DNA of 64,000 nt from Tolypothrix bouteillei VB521301 (GTDB taxonomy: Bacteria; Cyanobacteriota; Cyanobacteriia; Cyanobacteriales; Nostocaceae), in assembly GCF_000760695.4 (NCBI RefSeq), contig NZ_JHEG04000002.1:62001-126000 (forward strand), in the 5' to 3' direction. The notes under the pieces are model-generated. The model was not told the origin of the DNA. It was given only the letters and a program-made list of their open reading frames with translations, and did not search any database. Within the stretch, counting starts at the first letter, position 1. Each line of letters starts with the position of its first letter. This document shows positions 61,280 through 64,000 of the stretch, in pieces. The translations under genes were made by a program, and so were the position numbers.

Positions 61280-62065
61280 ATGCTAGTTCACATCATTGCT
61301 GATTACGGTTTTGGCGACCTCGCTTTTGCAGAAGTCGTGCAGCGCCTCAAACTCTATCTGCCGGATGCTGAACCGATACTTACACCCGTACCGGCTTTTG
61401 CCACCCTAGCGGCAGGATTTTGTATCGCCCAGTTGGGCTTGAATAAAGCTCCCGCCGGGACAATCATTTACCACAATGTTGCGCCTCGTGAAGATGATGA
61501 ACAAGCGCGTGCAGGGAATGCGGGTGAACGTCTTGCTTACGCACGCCTGCCAACGGGTGTGCGGGTTATAGGCGTCAATGCTGGTTATGCCTTTTCATTC
61601 GTGCGAGATTTGGCAGTTGAGTTGCGATGGGCGGCGGTAGCAGCTTCTGGTTCGCAGTTTCGGTCTCGTGACCTGTTTCCAGAGGCAGCTGGGGCGATCG
61701 CGCTCGGTCAACCGGATGCTTTAGGTGAAGAGATTTCCTGTTTTGATATACCGGAGATACCGCTCAACTGTATTGCCTATATTGACGGCTATGGCAATTT
61801 GAAAACCACTATGAGACATGATACTACCAAGGGAAACTGCGGTCATAAGGTTCGTTTGCGAATTGGTGAGAGGGAACGGGAAGCGACAAAGAGCGATGGA
61901 ACCTTTGCCGTAGAATCCGGACAGTTAGCTTTTGCCCCAGGTAGCAGTGGCTGGAGCGATGCAGGAGGCAAACATACACGTTGGATGGAAGTTTTCCTGC
62001 GTGGTGGTAATGCATGGGAATCATTTAATTGTCCATCAATCGGCACGCAAATACAAATCAGTTAA
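61280..62065 (+). CDS. DUF62/SAM hydrolase-like protein
   Basis: 261 residues. The opening VHIIADYGFGDLAFAEVVQR, the middle GVNAGYAFSFVRDLA and the late NCIAYIDGYGNLKTTMRHD follow the order of SAM-dependent chlorinase/fluorinase-type (DUF62) proteins, most of which hydrolyse S-adenosylmethionine to adenosine and methionine. The C-terminal beta domain (VRLRIGERE, WMEVFLRGGNAW) also fits. The sequence is divergent, and the family's usual D-hydroxide site residues are not clearly all present, so activity is inferred only. Confidence 0.65.
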   Translation: MLVHIIADYGFGDLAFAEVVQRLKLYLPDAEPILTPVPAFATLAAGFCIAQLGLNKAPAGTIIYHNVAPREDDEQARAGNAGERLAYARLPTGVRVIGVNAGYAFSFVRDLAVELRWAAVAASGSQFRSRDLFPEAAGAIALGQPDALGEEISCFDIPEIPLNCIAYIDGYGNLKTTMRHDTTKGNCGHKVRLRIGEREREATKSDGTFAVESGQLAFAPGSSGWSDAGGKHTRWMEVFLRGGNAWESFNCPSIGTQIQIS

Positions 62066-62069
62066 AAGA

Positions 62070-62114
62070 TTTTCAGAGCAAGAAACCTTGATGAAGTTAT
62101 CATTTCTCTGAAAA
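62070..62114 (+). terminator. Inverted repeat after the DUF62-like gene
   Basis: TTTTCAGAG at 62070-62078 and CTCTGAAAA at 62106-62114 are perfect inverted copies, starting five bases after the stop. The loop of 27 bases is long and no clean T-run follows, so termination is uncertain. Confidence 0.35.
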
Positions 62115-62287
62115 ATAAAGCAAAGCTTAGCCCAGTTTTATTAATTCAAAGGCGAAATATCGGTGCTTTTCGTCTGTGTGAAGCTGGTCTTTCTGAAGGT
62201 ATGCTAGCCGCGCCAGTAGAACATGACAAGGATAGATGTTCGTGAACTACCAGGTATGCCAGCGATTTTGCTTGAGCCGTTAAGGTC

Positions 62288-64000
62288 TTAATACTGAAGT
62301 GGAAGCTGTATCAAGAACTCAGTTCCCCAACCTAACTCAGATTGCACGTTTAAAGTGCCACCATGTTTTTCCACCACAATTTGTCGGGCGATCGCCAATC
62401 CCAATCCTGTACCTTTTCCTACACCTTTAGTCGTAAATAAATGGTCAAAAATTCTCGCTTTCACATCTTCGGTCATACCCTTACCATTATCGCGAATACA
62501 AATTTGAACTTGGTTCTCAACCATGGCTGTTTGAATTGTAATTTGTTGAGAATGAGCGGCTATTTCCAAAAAAGATTGAGTTTTTGCTATCTCATCAAAC
62601 ATATCGATTGCATTAGCTAGAATATTCATAAAGACCTGATTTAATTGTCCGGGAAAACACTCGATAAGTGGTAACTCACCGTAGTCTTGAATGACTTGAA
62701 TAGCAGGGCGAAATTCATTAGCTTTGAGACGATATTTGAGGATCAGCAATGTGCTATCAATTCCGTCATGGAGATTAGCGCTTACCTTGTGTTCGGTATC
62801 GGCGCGGGAAAAGGTCCGCAAACTGGTGCTGATGCTTTTGATGCGATCGGTTGCTCCTTGCATTGAATCCAGTAACTTAGGTAAGTCCTCGCTAAGAAAT
62901 TTCAGATCGATATCTTGGGCATGGTCTTGAATTGGTATGACTGGGCTGGGATAATGTTGCTGATAAAATGCCAAATGCTCAACTAAATCCCGCACATAAT
63001 CTTTAGCATTGTTAATGCTGCCATTAAGGAAGCTGATAGGGTTGTTGATTTCGTGAGCAACGCCTGCTACTAAGTTGCCTAAAGATGCCATTTTTTCATT
63101 CTGAATAATTTGGAGTTGGGATTGTTCAAGTTGTTGAACGGCATATTCAAGCTGTTGTGCTTTGTGTCGGAGTTCTATCTCTGAGTGTCGCAAGGCTTGC
63201 TCGACTTGCTTGTGTCTAATTCCTGAGGCAATTTCATCAGCAACTAACTTCAGCATATCCAAAAGATCGTCTGCTAAAGCCTGACGTGCGAATAGGGCTA
63301 GCACTCCCATGAGCCGATCTTCACACAGCAGTGGATAACCAGCAAAAGCAATCATTCCTTCCTGCTTTGCCCATTCTTTATTTCCAACCCGTGGATCGTT
63401 CAACACGTCATTGGTCAAATGGGGACGAAGTTCTTGAGCAATCAGCCCAATTTTGAATGCTCCCACCGGAACGCGACTGTGGGGACCGTCAATATGAGTG
63501 TATTGTCCGGCGCTCGCTTGGAGTTCTAAAACATTTTCATCCGCGTTTAACGTCCAGATGCGTGCAAAAGCTGCATTCAAATGTTGAACAACTGCTTCCG
63601 TACAAGATTGTAGCATTTGTTTCAGACAGTTGCTACTGGTTAAGGCAGCATCCACATCTGCGCGAAAGCTTAATTTGCAGTTCTTTAATTGGAGCGCTTC
63701 CAGAGTTTGCGCTAATTGTTCTGTTTTTTCGCGTTCGTTGCTTTCCGATCGTTGCAGGTTCTGGTAGAGTTTGGCATTTTCCAGAGAAATCGCCGCTTGA
63801 GTACAGAGGAAGTTGAGAATTAGGATGCGATCGCTGGTAAACACTCCAGTAGTTGTACGGTTCTGCAAATATAGAATCCCAATTAACTGACCCTGATTGA
63901 GAATTGGCAAACCCAAAACACTCTTTGGTTGGTGCTGAATTAAATAATCATCAATAACAGGCAGATCGGTTTTGATCTCCTCAATTATCACCAGTTCTTG
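62288..64000 (-). CDS. GAF-domain sensor histidine kinase (5' end outside window)
   Basis: The frame runs into the window edge; 571 codons are visible. In reading order: the end of a GAF domain (GLPILNQGQLIGILYLQNRT, then AAISLENAKLYQNL), a second GAF domain (SSNCLKQMLQSCTEAVVQHL ... DLLDMLKLVADEIASGI), a coiled coil, a HisKA-like helix with VAGVAHEINNPISFLNGSIN, and HATPase with DNGKGMTEDVKARIFDHLFT and KGTGLGLAIARQIV. The visible GAF start is typical of the larger multi-sensor kinases of cyanobacteria that carry a kinase-like N-terminal part. The protein is cytoplasmic as far as seen. Confidence 0.9.
   Translation of the reverse strand, partial: QELVIIEEIKTDLPVIDDYLIQHQPKSVLGLPILNQGQLIGILYLQNRTTTGVFTSDRILILNFLCTQAAISLENAKLYQNLQRSESNEREKTEQLAQTLEALQLKNCKLSFRADVDAALTSSNCLKQMLQSCTEAVVQHLNAAFARIWTLNADENVLELQASAGQYTHIDGPHSRVPVGAFKIGLIAQELRPHLTNDVLNDPRVGNKEWAKQEGMIAFAGYPLLCEDRLMGVLALFARQALADDLLDMLKLVADEIASGIRHKQVEQALRHSEIELRHKAQQLEYAVQQLEQSQLQIIQNEKMASLGNLVAGVAHEINNPISFLNGSINNAKDYVRDLVEHLAFYQQHYPSPVIPIQDHAQDIDLKFLSEDLPKLLDSMQGATDRIKSISTSLRTFSRADTEHKVSANLHDGIDSTLLILKYRLKANEFRPAIQVIQDYGELPLIECFPGQLNQVFMNILANAIDMFDEIAKTQSFLEIAAHSQQITIQTAMVENQVQICIRDNGKGMTEDVKARIFDHLFTTKGVGKGTGLGLAIARQIVVEKHGGTLNVQSELGWGTEFLIQLPLQY

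Overview
The window looks like the chromosome of a filamentous, probably nitrogen-fixing or heterocyst-type cyanobacterium. HIP1 octamers (GCGATCGC) are scattered throughout. The gene content is typical of the group: PxcA, an SbtA/SbtB pair, a Tll0287-type heme sensor, Ser/Thr kinases, Uma2, XisH/XisI remnants, a Mo-nitrogenase C-terminal-domain protein, orphan CRISPR repeats and many short palindromic repeats between genes. No rRNA, tRNA or intact transposase gene was recognised.

Layout. 1-7.7 kb: the 5' part of a CNNM/CorC-type membrane protein, mfd, a decayed xisH-xisI pair, a HEAT/FGE-sulfatase-domain protein, and a DUF4365 nuclease-like protein whose stop overlaps the start of a partner gene. 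7.9-14.7 kb (minus strand): one compact operon, rsbR-rsbS-rsbT-SpoIIE phosphatase-two hybrid histidine kinases. It looks like a stressosome switch wired to a phosphorelay. 14.8-20.3 kb: three small CRISPR remnants with no cas genes, interleaved with a heme sensor, a lipoprotein, a secreted protein and a REC-GGDEF diguanylate cyclase. 20.6-27.2 kb: a 2209-residue RTX/delta-60/cadherin-like exoprotein. 27.2-28.9 kb: a gene-poor, repeat-rich stretch.

28.9-35.5 kb: a Mo-nitrogenase C-terminal-domain protein, then on the minus strand a two-component pair, an SbtA-like bicarbonate transporter, a tandem-duplicated SbtB/PII-like protein, a beta carbonic anhydrase and PxcA. The last four suggest an inorganic-carbon and proton homeostasis cluster. 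35.7-36.7 kb: a cupin and a creatininase-family hydrolase. 36.8-39.2 kb: the most unusual gene, a calmodulin-like four-EF-hand domain fused to a long middle region and a C-terminal Erv1/ALR-type sulfhydryl-oxidase-like module. 39.4-43.1 kb: a histone-deacetylase-family gene with an antisense fragment of another family member beside it, an LRR gene split by one in-frame TAA, and a gene fragment.

43.2-53.3 kb: ACT-domain malic enzyme, a truncated DUF5615 PIN-like gene, two convergent PhoD alkaline phosphatase paralogues (each preceded by an 11-bp-periodic Pho-box-like array) with a Uma2 gene between them, a small secreted protein, an MscS channel and a Tat-exported aldo/keto reductase. 53.4-64 kb: two related membrane-anchored Ser/Thr kinases, an alpha/beta hydrolase, a RecD2-type helicase, a DUF62/SAM-hydrolase-like protein and the 3' part of a GAF-histidine kinase.

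All calls come from reading the sequence and recalling family features. No database search was run.
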